A stretch of DNA of 64,000 nucleotides from Yoonia vestfoldensis (GCF_002158905.1 NZ_CP021431.1:2536001-2600000), one strand, 5' to 3'. Numbered from the stretch's first letter, positions 1 through 9,520 are shown. The notes: generated by a model from the letters alone, not told the origin. A program made the numbers and translations.

Positions 1-1
1 C

Positions 2-388
2 AAATCAGCTCCTCCCGGCCCAGTTCTGGAACAGGTCAAGCAGAAAGGAATGCTCGACCGTGTCTTCTTTTGGTCTTTCAACCGCGATGCACTACGCGAG
101 TTGCGCAGCTTTAGTGCCAATGCGCAGATCATGGCGCGGCGCGAGGATTACGGCTCGCTATCCGAGACACTATTGGATTATCGCGCCAATGTCGTGGAGT
201 TCCGTCCCGACGCCGATCCTCTCGAAATCGCTACCCTGCGCGGCAGTGCGATTATGTCAATGGTGGCCTATAGGGGCAGTGACACCGACGTGTTCGACCA
301 GATCCTTATGATGCGGCCCGACCTGTTTAACCTAGACCATCCGTTCACCTTTGCGCGCCATTCGCTCAGAGCCAGCTGCAATGGTTAG
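2..388 (+). CDS. Glycerophosphodiester phosphodiesterase-like protein, C-terminal part (5' end outside window)
   Basis: The reading frame is open from the first bases of the window, so the gene begins upstream; the ATG at 50 is internal. The visible 128 residues include a hydrophobic strand (RVFFWSF) followed by an acidic/hydrophobic tail ending in a 'PDLFNLDHP' segment. This fits the end of the TIM-barrel glycerophosphodiesterase family, which cleaves glycerophosphodiesters to glycerol-3-phosphate and an alcohol, but no catalytic residues lie in the visible part. The following regulator begins 4 bases after the stop, so the three genes from here to 2151 are probably co-transcribed. The family call is from the overall look of the C-terminus and is moderate. 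Confidence 0.55.
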   Translation, partial: KSAPPGPVLEQVKQKGMLDRVFFWSFNRDALRELRSFSANAQIMARREDYGSLSETLLDYRANVVEFRPDADPLEIATLRGSAIMSMVAYRGSDTDVFDQILMMRPDLFNLDHPFTFARHSLRASCNG

Positions 389-392
389 GGAT

Positions 393-1400
393 ATGCCGCG
401 AAAACCCACTTCCTTTGACGTGGCGCGCCTCGCAGGGGTGTCACGATCGGCTGTTTCGCGGGCCTTTACGCCGGGTGCCTGTATATTGCCTCAAACAAAG
501 GAAAAGGTCACGAAGGCCGCAACCGAATTAGGATACCGGGTCAATTCGCTTGCCCGCAGCCTACAGCGAGATCATTCTGGCATTGTCGGACTGGTTGCCT
601 CCCGACTTGATACCCCACTGCGATCGCATCAGGTGGCAAGGCTGAGCGAGATGTTAATCCGTGAAGGACTAAAGCCGATGCTGATTACGGCCGAGCGGCC
701 GGATCAGGTGGGTACGCTGATCGAGTCCCTTTTAGGCTACAACGTCGCTGGCATGATCTTCACCTCTGACACGCCGCCGCCTGCCCTTATCGAGGATTGT
801 GCCCGCTTCGGATTGCCAGTGGTGCTAATCAACCGTCCTGGTAATTCTGGTTGGGGTGACCGGGTTGTGGCCGACAACGAGACGGGAGGAATCATGGCCG
901 CACGCTTACTGATCGAATTTGGCGCTACAAAACTGGGATGTCTGATGCCCAGAACTGAGACCTATTCTGTCTCGGGACGGGCCCACGCGTTCATGAGCTA
1001 TGCCCGGTCGCAAGGTATTCCAATCGAAACTTTTCTTGCCGACGACCAGAGCTATGCACGTTCGCGGGCCAACATCGCCGAAACCGACGGAGTAGTTCTC
1101 CAGCAGATCGACGGTCTTTTTTGCGCCACCGACCTGATGGCACTTGGCGCACTTGATGCTTTGAGAATTGACCACGGCGTTAAAGTACCCGACCAAATTC
1201 AAGTACTGGGGTTTGACGATATCGAACAAGCAGGCTGGGGCGCCTACGACCTGTCGACGATCCGGCAGGACATCGACGCCCAGACCACGACTGTCGTGCG
1301 CCTCCTGATTGAGCGACTGGCGGGCGATTTCTCTGACAACAAGCTCGTAAAAGAGCCACTGACTGCAAAACTTCGAGGAACGACACGACATGCGGGATGA
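393..1400 (+). CDS. LacI-family transcriptional regulator
   Basis: A 335-residue DNA-binding regulator. An N-terminal LacI helix-turn-helix (FDVARLAGVSRSAVSRAF, about residues 6-23) and hinge helix (NSLARSLQ) are followed by a periplasmic-binding-protein-like sensor domain with the typical blocks 'GIVGLVAS', 'VVADNETGG' and 'LGFDDIEQAGW'. Family members are repressors released or activated by a small sugar-like ligand. I place the start at the ATG at 393, 2 bases after a weak 'TTAGGG' and just before the conserved HTH; ATGs at 351 and 381 would add residues with no family equivalent. It overlaps the next gene by 11 bases, so the two are probably translated together and the phosphatase may be in its regulon. 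Confidence 0.9.
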   Translation: MPRKPTSFDVARLAGVSRSAVSRAFTPGACILPQTKEKVTKAATELGYRVNSLARSLQRDHSGIVGLVASRLDTPLRSHQVARLSEMLIREGLKPMLITAERPDQVGTLIESLLGYNVAGMIFTSDTPPPALIEDCARFGLPVVLINRPGNSGWGDRVVADNETGGIMAARLLIEFGATKLGCLMPRTETYSVSGRAHAFMSYARSQGIPIETFLADDQSYARSRANIAETDGVVLQQIDGLFCATDLMALGALDALRIDHGVKVPDQIQVLGFDDIEQAGWGAYDLSTIRQDIDAQTTTVVRLLIERLAGDFSDNKLVKEPLTAKLRGTTRHAG

Positions 1401-2151
1401 TCGCCTGAACTCAATGCTGGACATGGCCCGCGAGGCTGGGCTGATCGCGCAAAACATGCGGACCCGTCCCGAAAGCCTCAAGATCCGAGAAAAAGGGCCA
1501 ATGGATCTGCTAACAGCAGCCGACATCGCCGTAGAGGCCCTGTTGCGCGATCGCATCGAAGCACTGGAGCCCAATGTGACGATCCTTGGTGAGGAAGGCG
1601 GCCTAACCGGCACAGGGAGCGTCATTTGGATTATCGATCCCATCGATGGAACAGTGAACTTCTCCCGCGGGACGCCAAACTGGGCTATCTCAATCGGCAG
1701 GTTCGATGGGATAACGCTGACGCACGGGGTCATTCATGCACCCGATTTGGGGATGACGGCGTGGGCACGGCGTGGGCTGGGCTGCTACCTGAATGATAAG
1801 CGTATCACCTTCAATCCGGCGGTAGTCGAAAATCCGATCATGGCGCTAGGATATTCGCCACGCACATCATTGCAGGAATATTTTGCCTCGATCAGTGCAC
1901 TTCTGGATGCAGGCGTTGAACATCGGCGCTACGGCGCGGCGACGATCTGTTTCCTGGGTATTCTCGCCGGTTGGTTTGATGCCTTTCACGAAGGGGAACT
2001 CAACATTTGGGACGCGGCAGCAGGTTTGCTTCTGATCGAGGAAGCGGGCGGCGTAACGACCCATAATCCGTTTAAGGCTTTCATTGCCGGGCCATCAAGG
2101 GTGACAGCGCTCAATGCAGGTTTTCCAAAGGGCATTTTTGGCATCAGCTGA
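1390..2151 (+). CDS. Inositol monophosphatase family protein
   Basis: A 253-residue Mg2+-dependent phosphatase of the IMPase/CysQ/FBPase superfamily. The metal-binding motifs are complete: 'GEEGG' (about residue 67), 'WIIDPIDGTVNF' (about 78-89) and 'WDAAAGLLLIEEAGG' (about 200-214). Such enzymes hydrolyse inositol-1-phosphate, related sugar phosphates or 3'-phosphoadenosine 5'-phosphate; the sequence does not decide between them. It follows the LacI gene with an 11-base overlap, which suggests a sugar or polyol phosphate as substrate. Length is normal for the family and nothing is missing. Confidence 0.9.
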   Translation: MRDDRLNSMLDMAREAGLIAQNMRTRPESLKIREKGPMDLLTAADIAVEALLRDRIEALEPNVTILGEEGGLTGTGSVIWIIDPIDGTVNFSRGTPNWAISIGRFDGITLTHGVIHAPDLGMTAWARRGLGCYLNDKRITFNPAVVENPIMALGYSPRTSLQEYFASISALLDAGVEHRRYGAATICFLGILAGWFDAFHEGELNIWDAAAGLLLIEEAGGVTTHNPFKAFIAGPSRVTALNAGFPKGIFGIS

Positions 2152-2469
2152 CTTAAGCCATGGCGTCTGAACCGTGTCCCATTTGTGGCAGTGCGTCGCA
2201 ATAGACCCGTACGGGACAGGAGTTGGAGACAGGTAGCAAGTTAAGGTAGGAATGTGATAGATATGGAGACAGGGTCCTGAACTTCGTCCTCCGCATGACA
2301 CCTGCGAACGGGCTGTTGTTATAGGCCATCAGGGCCATTGGCACGTGGGCTTCCCGCTGATGTGGCATCAGAGTGTTTCGGTGAAACCCAGCATCGTGAA
2401 GTTCCCTAGAGTGTGGACATGTGTTTCATCCCGTTTGGGACGATTGATCGTGGCATCACCACTATCGAG

Positions 2470-3115
2470 CGCACTTGGCGAGCGCCTGCACCACAATATG
2501 ACGCAGGTTTTAGCGGTCGTGCTGCCGCGGTGCGGCTGGGAATTCAGCTGCGACTAGATCAGGCTAGGCGTGTGCGATCCGGCAGTGCGGCGGGAGAAAG
2601 CTATTAAGCGGGGGCGCAACGCCAAGCCCAGTAGGCTTGCGGTCTATTAGGCGTTTATTTAGCAGCAAGTTGCGGAGGACCCCAATATCATGCATCGTCT
2701 TACACGCAATGCGCTAGCCAGTGCCGAGAGGGTGCGGGTGAATTACTCTTTGATTGTGGAACTGCTCATGCTTCTTGACTTCAGCTTCAAAAATCATTCG
2801 TCACTGTGAACAGCGTAGCATCCGAAACAGGCTCGCGCGGCGGGACCAGCAGGAACGGCGCATGCCTGCCATGCAACGACAGCCACAGGGTCTGTATTAA
2901 TTGACGATACGCGAGTCAAAACAAACCTGACTTTGGGAGCGCGCTTGACACGAACATCGGTGGCGCATGGATTCGCCGTCCGGGTAATGGGACACATAGA
3001 CTTTCATTGCCTGGCTGACGTCCCAAAGGTTGCTGGCACAAGTCATCAAAGGGGCGATGGATGGTGATGCCTTCGCATCTTATATCCACATTGTACCGGT
3101 GCCAGAGCTGAAATT
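2470..3115 (+). pseudogene. Decayed IS630-family transposase
   Basis: No open frame spans this stretch, but translated pieces in changing frames match an IS630 transposase in the right order: an N-terminal HTH-like piece (YDAGFSGRAAAVRLGI, about 2500-2550), 'KPSRLAVY' and 'AEDPNIMHRLT' (2620-2720), 'VELLMLLDFSFK' (about 2755-2790), the catalytic-core piece 'LIDDTRVKTNLT' (about 2897-2932) and 'TFIAWL...VIKGAMDGDAF' (about 3000-3070). In-frame TAG codons at about 2651 and 2663 and several frameshifts inactivate it. The whole is an old relic next to the start of the prophage genes. The pieces were recognised by eye, so the limits are approximate. Confidence 0.65.
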
Positions 3116-3423
3116 CGCTTCACTGGGAGACTGTCTGAAATTTAAGCTCTGACGTCATTTTTCTAGCCATTGGGGGACGATATTCGCGACCATTGCTCAC
3201 GATCGTAAACCGTGCCCATTAAACATGTTGATTCAACACGCAAAAAGGGTTTGACATTTCTAGCCCCCTTGACGTACCCCTTGACCATCGAAGAATTGCA
3301 CCCAGAGGAAAGACCTCGCAGGTGCGTTAATCTCCCCCACATCCCGGACCCCGATCCTGACGCTGGCCATCCCGCCCGCGCCCATGCGCATGTCCGCCTT
3401 ATCCTAGATATGAGACCTGCATT
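3116..3423. other. Intergenic region before the prophage late genes; no gene seen
   Basis: No convincing coding sequence. It contains 'TTGACA' at about 3251 and 'TTGACG'/'TTGACC' shortly after, possible -35 elements, but no good -10 at the right spacing. No integrase, repressor or attachment repeat was seen here. Confidence 0.4.
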
Positions 3424-4686
3424 ATGGACCTCGTCTTTGCACCGAGCCAGATCGAAAGCTGGCCGATTGCCCGGCTGCGCCCCTATGTGCGCAATGCCAA
3501 GATGCACGGCGACGACCAGGTGGCCAAGATTGCCGCCAGCATGGCCAAGTTTGGCTGGACCGTGCCCTGCATGGTGGCTGATGATGGCGAGTTGATCGCC
3601 GGCCATGGTCGGGTACTAGCCGCAACGATGCTGGGACTGACCGAGGTGCCGGTGATCAGGCTGGGTCATCTGGACGAGGCTGAGCGCCGGGCCTACCGCA
3701 TCGCGGACAATAAACTGACTGAGATGGGCGAATGGGATGAAGCCATGCTGCGCGACGAGATCGCGGGGCTGCTGGCTGAGGATTTTGACCTGACGCTGCT
3801 GGGCATGAGCGACGATGATCTGGAAGCGCTGCTGCGGGACCCCGATGCACTGGGCGCCGATGGCCCTGTCGAGGGCGAGGACGATGTGCCCGAGTTACCG
3901 GTCACGCCAATATCTGTCCCAGGCGACCTCTGGCAACTGGGATCGCACCGGCTCATCTGCGGCGACAGCACGGCAGCCAACGTGGTCGGGCGGTTGCTAG
4001 GTGACGTGAAGCCCATGCTGATGGTAACTGACCCGCCGTATGGCGTGGAATACGATCCCGGGTGGCGTAATAAAGCAGGCGCTGCAGCAACCAAACGCAC
4101 CGGCAAAGTGCTGAACGATGATCGCGCTGACTGGCGCGAGGCGTGGTCACTGTTCCCTGGTGACGTCGCCTATATCTGGCACGGCGCGCTGCATGCTGTG
4201 ACCGTGGCAGAAAGCCTCACGGTGACAGGCTTCAATATCCGCTCGCAAATTATCTGGGCAAAGGACCGGTTGGTGCTGAGCCGCGGTGACTACCACTGGC
4301 AGCACGAGCCCTGCTGGTACGCTGTGCGCGCCAAAGGCAAAGGCCATTGGGCGGGCGACCGGAAGCAGACCACGCTCTGGCAGATTGCAAACAAGGATCA
4401 GGATGCCGAGACCGTCCACGGCACGCAAAAGCCGGTTGAATGCATGCGGCGTCCGATCCTGAACAACTCAAGCCCTGGCCAAGCAGTCTATGAGCCCTTT
4501 ATGGGATCCGGCACGACGCTGATCGCGGCGGAGACCACGGGGCGCGTGTGCTTCGGGGTAGAGTTGAACCCGGCCTATGTCGATGTGGCCATCGAGCGCT
4601 GGCAACAATTCACGCGGGTTGATGCTGTCTTGGTGGAAACCGGCGAACCGTTCAGCGCCCTGAAGGCAAAGCGGTTGGCGGCATGA
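3424..4686 (+). CDS. ParB-domain DNA methyltransferase (phage orphan type)
   Basis: A 420-residue protein. Residues 10-110 form a ParB/sulfiredoxin-like domain with 'LRPYVRNAKMHGDDQVAKIAASM' features and 'ELIAGHGRVLAA'; residues about 165-405 form a DNA (N4-cytosine or N6-adenine) methyltransferase with 'TDPPYGVEYD' (catalytic DPPY) and 'YEPFMGSGTT' (S-adenosylmethionine pocket) in permuted beta-class order. This fusion is common in prophages of alphaproteobacteria, usually without a partner nuclease. It lies in front of the terminase and reads the same way. It probably modifies phage DNA against host restriction; the target site is unknown. Confidence 0.92.
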   Translation: MDLVFAPSQIESWPIARLRPYVRNAKMHGDDQVAKIAASMAKFGWTVPCMVADDGELIAGHGRVLAATMLGLTEVPVIRLGHLDEAERRAYRIADNKLTEMGEWDEAMLRDEIAGLLAEDFDLTLLGMSDDDLEALLRDPDALGADGPVEGEDDVPELPVTPISVPGDLWQLGSHRLICGDSTAANVVGRLLGDVKPMLMVTDPPYGVEYDPGWRNKAGAAATKRTGKVLNDDRADWREAWSLFPGDVAYIWHGALHAVTVAESLTVTGFNIRSQIIWAKDRLVLSRGDYHWQHEPCWYAVRAKGKGHWAGDRKQTTLWQIANKDQDAETVHGTQKPVECMRRPILNNSSPGQAVYEPFMGSGTTLIAAETTGRVCFGVELNPAYVDVAIERWQQFTRVDAVLVETGEPFSALKAKRLAA

Positions 4687-4857
4687 GTGCGTCCTTACGT
4701 TTCAGCCGGTGTCATTGGTTGAATATTCTAAATTGAAGAATTGTCGCCAAAACTGTCGCAGCCATGGCTGCTGCGTAGACCACCGCAAACGCTGATGCGC
4801 CTTGACCAATTTGTCTTGGTCAATGAAGGTTCAAAAAAGCATAGAAAGTGGAAGTTG

Positions 4858-5457
4858 ATGTCTGACCTACAAGTTGTTCCAGCCCGCTATGGCCGTGCAG
4901 TACATTTGTTAAAAGGGCAGGCAATCCAGATCATCAACACCCATGGCCAACAGGTTGTCGATACGTGGTGCTTTAATGCACATGACATGTCCGAGTTCAT
5001 GTCGATGGAGCATCTGCATGCCACGTTGCAAGGTATCTTCCCCGCAAAAGGCGACGGGCTGACAACAAATCGTCGGCGGCCCATTTTGATCATGGAAGAA
5101 GATACATCACCAGGCCGGCATGACACGGTGATCGCGGCTTGTGATGTCCACCGCTATGCCGCACTGGGCTGCACGCAGTACCATAACAATTGCACCGACA
5201 ATCTGCACGCTGCACTGGCACAGATTGATCGACGGGCGGCTGATTGCCCCGCACCTTTGAACTTATGGATGAACATTCCCGTCGGCCCTGATGGCAAAAT
5301 CACATGGGGAGAGCCACTCAGTAAGCCAGGAGATCATGTGATCTTGCGTGCCATGATCGATTGCATCGTGGTGATGTCCGCGTGTCCACAAGATTTGATC
5401 CCGATTAACGGTGCGGCGTGTAAACCAACTGAAGTGCACTATCGCCTGCTGAACTAA
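4858..5457 (+). CDS. DUF1989 (urea carboxylase-associated family) protein
   Basis: A 199-residue protein of the DUF1989 family, known from genes next to urea carboxylase and in thiamine/amino-acid related clusters; its reaction is not settled. Characteristic pieces are 'VVDTWCFNAHDMSEFMSMEH', 'CDVHRYAALGC' and 'NLWMNIPVGPDG', with conserved Cys and His residues. I use the ATG at 4858 because the preceding residues have no family likeness. It is unusual in a phage late region: none of its usual partners are nearby, and its stretch has more A and T than the flanking phage genes. It is best seen as cargo carried in or inserted into the prophage. Confidence 0.85.
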   Translation: MSDLQVVPARYGRAVHLLKGQAIQIINTHGQQVVDTWCFNAHDMSEFMSMEHLHATLQGIFPAKGDGLTTNRRRPILIMEEDTSPGRHDTVIAACDVHRYAALGCTQYHNNCTDNLHAALAQIDRRAADCPAPLNLWMNIPVGPDGKITWGEPLSKPGDHVILRAMIDCIVVMSACPQDLIPINGAACKPTEVHYRLLN

Positions 5458-5474
5458 CCCACTGTCACGCAGGA

Positions 5475-6032
5475 TCAGATTGATTGCTGATCGATCCGGT
5501 ATACCCGTCCTCGGTCAGCCTGCTTTGCGGAAATAACAGCTAAGCCAAATTTCTTGCTCAAGACACCCGAGATCATGCCTCTGGCGCTGTGCGGCGCCCA
5601 GCCCGTTAACGCGACGATCTCGGCGATGCTCGCCCCCTCAGAGCGCTGCAAAAGCGTAATTACCTCTGCCTGTTTGGTGCCGCTTCGCGGCGTCGGTGTC
5701 AGTGTCGGAGCCTTGGAACTTGCCTTTTCAGCTACACGGTTGCGGACCGCTGCCATAGTTTTGACAACCACTGGCTCGATCCCGACCGCCAGCATCCCTG
5801 CGTCGGTCACCACCAGCGTGGTGCCATGACCATCGCCGGTTTCGCGCCAAAGAGGCTCGCCTTTGCGCATGTCGGCATCGACTTCTTCGAGCCAGCCCTG
5901 CGCGATCATGTTGGACACGGACGTCTTGGCGGCAGCACCGTGCAGCCCCTCAGGCAAGGGCATCGCCAGATTGTCAGGGCGGTTTGCGGCGCATGTCAAA
6001 ATGAGGGTCTGGGTAGCGGTGAGTTTGGGCAT
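5475..6032 (-). CDS. DUF3489 domain protein
   Basis: A 185-residue protein with a C-terminal DUF3489 domain (about residues 115-180: 'TKQAEVITLLQRSEGASIAEIVALTGWAPHSARGMI'), which has a winged-helix look and is common in alphaproteobacterial phages and plasmids. The N-terminal part (LTATQTLILTCAANRPD) is a second helical unit. It is probably a small DNA-binding phage protein. It points away from the terminase, together with the next two small genes; these three may be the end of a leftward early operon whose other members are missing. Confidence 0.8.
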   Translation of the reverse strand: MPKLTATQTLILTCAANRPDNLAMPLPEGLHGAAAKTSVSNMIAQGWLEEVDADMRKGEPLWRETGDGHGTTLVVTDAGMLAVGIEPVVVKTMAAVRNRVAEKASSKAPTLTPTPRSGTKQAEVITLLQRSEGASIAEIVALTGWAPHSARGMISGVLSKKFGLAVISAKQADRGRVYRIDQQSI

Positions 6033-6072
6033 CAGGGTCTCCTGTCAGGATTGGGGGAATTTGGTTTTGCCT

Positions 6073-6351
6073 TCAGTCAGCCCTCCATTCAATCCAGCGA
6101 CCCTGCGCAAACACATAAGTGTGGCAAAAGTCGCAGCGCGGTTCGGGATGGATTACAGGCGCGCGAGCAGGAGCAAAGCAATCGAGCGCGTCGGTACTGA
6201 CGTGGCGGATTTCGCGGGCGGTCAGAATGTCCTCGGGCGTCCAGCGCGCCAGCGCTGGCAGCATGTGAGACGGGTAGCCGTCGAAGTGGCAGTAAACGTG
6301 TGCCCATGTTTTGGGCCCCGTCTGGATGGCGATTTGTGCGCGGGTGCTCAT
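6073..6351 (-). CDS. Hypothetical phage protein with Cys pair
   Basis: A 92-residue protein beginning MSTRAQIAIQTG; a longer frame exists upstream but the conserved start is the ATG at 6351. It has 'HVYCHFDGYPSHMLPAL', a pattern seen in small prophage proteins of this group, and a possible metal site 'CDFCHTY' near the end. No function is known to me. It lies in a leftward set of three small genes. Confidence 0.65.
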   Translation of the reverse strand: MSTRAQIAIQTGPKTWAHVYCHFDGYPSHMLPALARWTPEDILTAREIRHVSTDALDCFAPARAPVIHPEPRCDFCHTYVFAQGRWIEWRAD

Positions 6352-6361
6352 TGGATCGCCC

Positions 6362-6544
6362 TCACTTGTGCTGGTCGAGCAGCGCAAGGAGGACCGCCGC
6401 CATACCGCCGAGGTATTCGCTGCGGCGGAAAACAATCTCGTCGATGTGCCCCGCATTATCGATCCCAGCGTCAACTGCGAGATCCTCTGCCATGTGTGGC
6501 ATCAGGCGTTGGGCTTCAGTGTTGTAGCGTTCTGCAAGGGTCAT
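6362..6544 (-). CDS. Hypothetical small phage protein (60 residues)
   Basis: A 60-residue helical protein (MTLAERYNTEAQRLM...). A good ribosome site GGAG lies about 8 bases upstream of the ATG at 6544. It ends 10 bases before the next leftward gene. No recognised domain. Confidence 0.55.
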   Translation of the reverse strand: MTLAERYNTEAQRLMPHMAEDLAVDAGIDNAGHIDEIVFRRSEYLGGMAAVLLALLDQHK

Positions 6545-6666
6545 GGTTTTGTCTCCGGTCAGGCGTGTTTGCGTGAGACCAGATTCGCTCTATCGCGAAG
6601 TGTAATCAACTCAATTATATCGCTATTTCTGTTTATTTACAATGCGTTGAGGATCATCAAAGCGCC

Positions 6667-7236
6667 ATGGAAGGACTGTCTGAACGCGCCTATGCAGAGC
6701 ACGCCGGCCTGTCGCGCGGCGCGGTGCAGAAGGCCCGCAAGAACGGGCGGTTGGTGCTGTTTGCAGACGGGTCGATTAATGCAGCGGCATCAGATGCACG
6801 GCGTGGCGCGATGACGGATCCGGATCAGCAGATGCGCTCGCGGGGCAGTTTGGGCGCTGGGGGTGATGGTGGAGCGATCGGGGGCGGCAGCGTCTCCGGT
6901 CCAGGAGACAGCACCTCGTATCTCAAGGCGCGCACAGCGCTGACCGTTTATCAGGCGCAAGAGCGGCAGCTATCGATCCAGCGCAAGAAAGGCGTGCTGG
7001 TTGATCGCGCGCGCGCCGAGACGCTGGTGTTTCGTCTTGCGCGCCAGGAGCGCGATACATGGGTGACCTGGCCAACCCGTGTGGCAGCCCTGATGGCCGC
7101 GCAATTATCCGCAGAGATGGAGAAGGCCTCGGGCAATCCCGTGACAATCGAGACTGCGATCCTGCAAAGGGTGCTGGAAACCCATGTCCGAGAGCAGCTC
7201 GACGCCCTGGCAGACCTCAGGGTCTCGCTTGAATGA
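6667..7236 (+). CDS. Phage terminase small subunit-like protein
   Basis: A 189-residue protein with an N-terminal HTH of the Nu1/terminase small-subunit kind (LSERAYAEHAGLSRGAVQKARKNGRL), a glycine-rich linker (about residues 55-82) and a helical C-terminal domain with 'YQAQERQLSIQRKKGVLVDRARAE'. It recognises packaging sites and recruits the large subunit. It overlaps the large-subunit gene by 53 bases in another frame. The AT-rich stretch at 6600-6660 just before it probably holds the promoter. Confidence 0.82.
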   Translation: MEGLSERAYAEHAGLSRGAVQKARKNGRLVLFADGSINAAASDARRGAMTDPDQQMRSRGSLGAGGDGGAIGGGSVSGPGDSTSYLKARTALTVYQAQERQLSIQRKKGVLVDRARAETLVFRLARQERDTWVTWPTRVAALMAAQLSAEMEKASGNPVTIETAILQRVLETHVREQLDALADLRVSLE

Positions 7237-9223
7237 AGGAGATCATGACACTGATCTAGCCGATGGGCTCGATCTCGGCTTTGACGGGGCCGAGGACATT
7301 CTGCGTGTTTGGCGTCGGGGTATGCGGCCCGATCCGGACCTGACGGTATCGCAATGGGCGGATGCGCATCGTAAGCTGTCATCGCGGGCTTCGGCAGAAC
7401 CCGGCCAATATCGCACGGCCCGAACGCCGTATCTGCGTGGCATCATGGATGCGCTCTCACCCGGTCATCCGGCGCAGCGCATCACGTTCATGAAAGCGGC
7501 CCAGGTCGGCGCCACGGAAGCCGGTAACAACTGGATCGGCTTTGTGATCCATCACGCGCCGGGGCCCATGCTAGCTGTGCTGCCGACAGTGGAGATGGCC
7601 AAGCGCACATCGCGTGGCAGGATTGATCCGCTGATTGAAGACAGCCCCGCGCTGAAAGAAAGGGTCCAGCCGGCGCGGTCGCGTGACGCTGGCAATTCGA
7701 TGCTGTCGAAGGAATTCCCCGGCGGCATCTTGGTGCTCACCGGTGCCAACAGCGCCACTGGCCTGCGGTCGATGCCCGCACGCTATGTGTTTCTGGACGA
7801 GGTGGACGCCTATCCAGCTTCAGCAGATGAAGAAGGCGATCCAGTCAGCCTGGCCGAGGCTCGCACAACGACCTTTGCGCACAGGCGCAAGGTGTTCATG
7901 GTCTCGACCCCGACGATCCGGGGGCTCTCGCGCATCGAGCGCGAGTTCGAAGCCAGCGACCAGCGGCGGTATTTTGTACCCTGCCCGCATTGCAGTGCGA
8001 TGCAATGGCTACAGTTCGAGCGGCTGCGCTGGGCGAAAGGCAGGCCCGAAACCGCGGCCTATGCCTGCGAGGGCTGCGAGCGCCCGATCGCCGAGCACCA
8101 CAAGACGGACATGCTGGCGCGTGGAGAATGGCGCGCGACGGCGACTAGCGCCGATCCAAACGCGATTGGTTTCCACCTCTCGGCGCTGTATTCGCCGATT
8201 GGCTGGAAAAGCTGGGAACAGATTGCGCGGGACTGGCTGGCAGCCCAAGGCTCGGACGAAATGTTGCGCGCGGCGCGCAACACGCTGCTGGGTGAGACCT
8301 GGGTGGAGAGTGGTGAGGCACCGGAATGGCAGCGCCTTGCGGATCGGCGCGTGGTTTTCTCGGCGCAAGTACCCATGGGTGGCTTGTTCCTGACTGCCGG
8401 CGCCGACGTGCAGAAGGACCGGATCGAGGTGGATGTCTGGGCCTGGGGCCGCGGGCTGGAAAGCTGGCTAGTGGATCACATCGTCATTCCGGGTGGGCCG
8501 GATGATCCTGCCTGCTGGGATAAGCTGTCAGCGCTCTTGGGTCAGACCTGGACGCATCAGAACGGCGCAATCATGACGCTGGCAAAGCTGGCCATCGACA
8601 CCGGCTACGAGTCTGCCGCTGTTTATGCATGGGCGCGCAAGCAGGGCATCGCACAAGTCGCACCCGTAAAAGGCTTGGAAGGGTTCAACCGAGCCACGCC
8701 AGTATCGGGGCCGACCTTTGTTGATGCCACGGTGAACGGACGGAAACTGAAACGCGGCGCGCGGCTCTGGACGGTGGCCACAGCCACCTTCAAGGCTGAG
8801 ACCTACCGGTATCTGCGTATCGAGAGGCCATCGGATGAAGAGCAGGCGCTGGGCGTAGCATCGCCCCCAGGAACCATCCACCTACCCGACTGGGTGGATA
8901 GCGAATGGCTCAAGCAGCTGGTGGCCGAGCAGCTGGTCACCCTGCGCAACAAGCGCGGCTACGCCCGCCAGGAATGGCAAAAGCTGCGCGAACGCAACGA
9001 GGCGCTCGATACCCGGGTTTATGCACGCGCCGCGGCCTGGATCCTTGGAGCAGATCGCTTTGATGAGCGGATGTGGCGGCAGCTGGAGAAGCAGGCTGGG
9101 GTCGAGACATTGGCGACCGTGGCACAGCCCGAAACTGACAAAGCAACAGAACCGCAAGCTGGACGTATCACCACCCCGCGGCGGCGCGGCTGGAAGATCA
9201 GCACGCCCAAATACATGGAGTAA
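7184..9223 (+). CDS. Phage terminase large subunit, GpA family
   Basis: A 679-residue DNA-packaging motor of the lambda gpA family. The ATPase has a Walker A-like 'KAAQVGATE' (about residue 104) and Walker B 'YVFLDEVDAYP' (about 205-215); two Cys pairs ('CPHCSAMQ', 'CEGCERPI') form a zinc site around 265-305; the C-terminal part has the nuclease domain, including 'AGADVQKDRIEVDVWAW' and 'AIDTGYESAAVYAWAR'. The true start is uncertain: the ATG at 7184 lies within the small-subunit gene, and no in-frame ATG follows near the stop of that gene. Confidence 0.92.
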   Translation: MSESSSTPWQTSGSRLNEGDHDTDLADGLDLGFDGAEDILRVWRRGMRPDPDLTVSQWADAHRKLSSRASAEPGQYRTARTPYLRGIMDALSPGHPAQRITFMKAAQVGATEAGNNWIGFVIHHAPGPMLAVLPTVEMAKRTSRGRIDPLIEDSPALKERVQPARSRDAGNSMLSKEFPGGILVLTGANSATGLRSMPARYVFLDEVDAYPASADEEGDPVSLAEARTTTFAHRRKVFMVSTPTIRGLSRIEREFEASDQRRYFVPCPHCSAMQWLQFERLRWAKGRPETAAYACEGCERPIAEHHKTDMLARGEWRATATSADPNAIGFHLSALYSPIGWKSWEQIARDWLAAQGSDEMLRAARNTLLGETWVESGEAPEWQRLADRRVVFSAQVPMGGLFLTAGADVQKDRIEVDVWAWGRGLESWLVDHIVIPGGPDDPACWDKLSALLGQTWTHQNGAIMTLAKLAIDTGYESAAVYAWARKQGIAQVAPVKGLEGFNRATPVSGPTFVDATVNGRKLKRGARLWTVATATFKAETYRYLRIERPSDEEQALGVASPPGTIHLPDWVDSEWLKQLVAEQLVTLRNKRGYARQEWQKLRERNEALDTRVYARAAAWILGADRFDERMWRQLEKQAGVETLATVAQPETDKATEPQAGRITTPRRRGWKISTPKYME

Positions 9224-9520
9224 TCAGAAGCCAGAGAACACCATATCGAGGGCGCCTCGGATCTCGTAGTCGGATGAGCGAAGATCAGCGACAGACCCAC
9301 CCTTGAGCAGCGCCGACGGGATCGCAGCCATCTCAGCCGTGTGAAGAACGTATGTTGCACCCTCGATCTTGAAGACTGGCTCGAGGCGCCCGATGGCCTT
9401 TGGCCCTGAACCTGCTGGTATGAGCGGCGCCACCACGCGTGTACCGGTCTCGATAAGATCAGTCTGCAGGTCGAGTACAAATCGACCACCGGCGATACGA
9501 TATACCTGAAACTGTGCCAT
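9224..9520 (-). CDS. ccdB: CcdB-family toxin
   Basis: A 98-residue protein with clear CcdB features: 'AQFQVYRIAGGRFVLDLQTDLI', 'TRVVAPLIP' and 'LEPVFKIEGATYVLHTAEMAAIP'. CcdB poisons DNA gyrase. The last residues read 'MVFSGF' where F-plasmid CcdB has a Trp-Gly-Ile end needed for gyrase poisoning; here Ser stands at the Trp position. It overlaps ccdA by one base (TGATG). It is antisense to, and directly after, the terminase gene. Confidence 0.88.
   Translation of the reverse strand: MAQFQVYRIAGGRFVLDLQTDLIETGTRVVAPLIPAGSGPKAIGRLEPVFKIEGATYVLHTAEMAAIPSALLKGGSVADLRSSDYEIRGALDMVFSGF

Noticed and set aside
906..1733. Long minus-strand frame across the LacI and phosphatase genes
   Set aside because: It lies opposite two well-supported genes and its amino-acid make-up fits a shadow frame.
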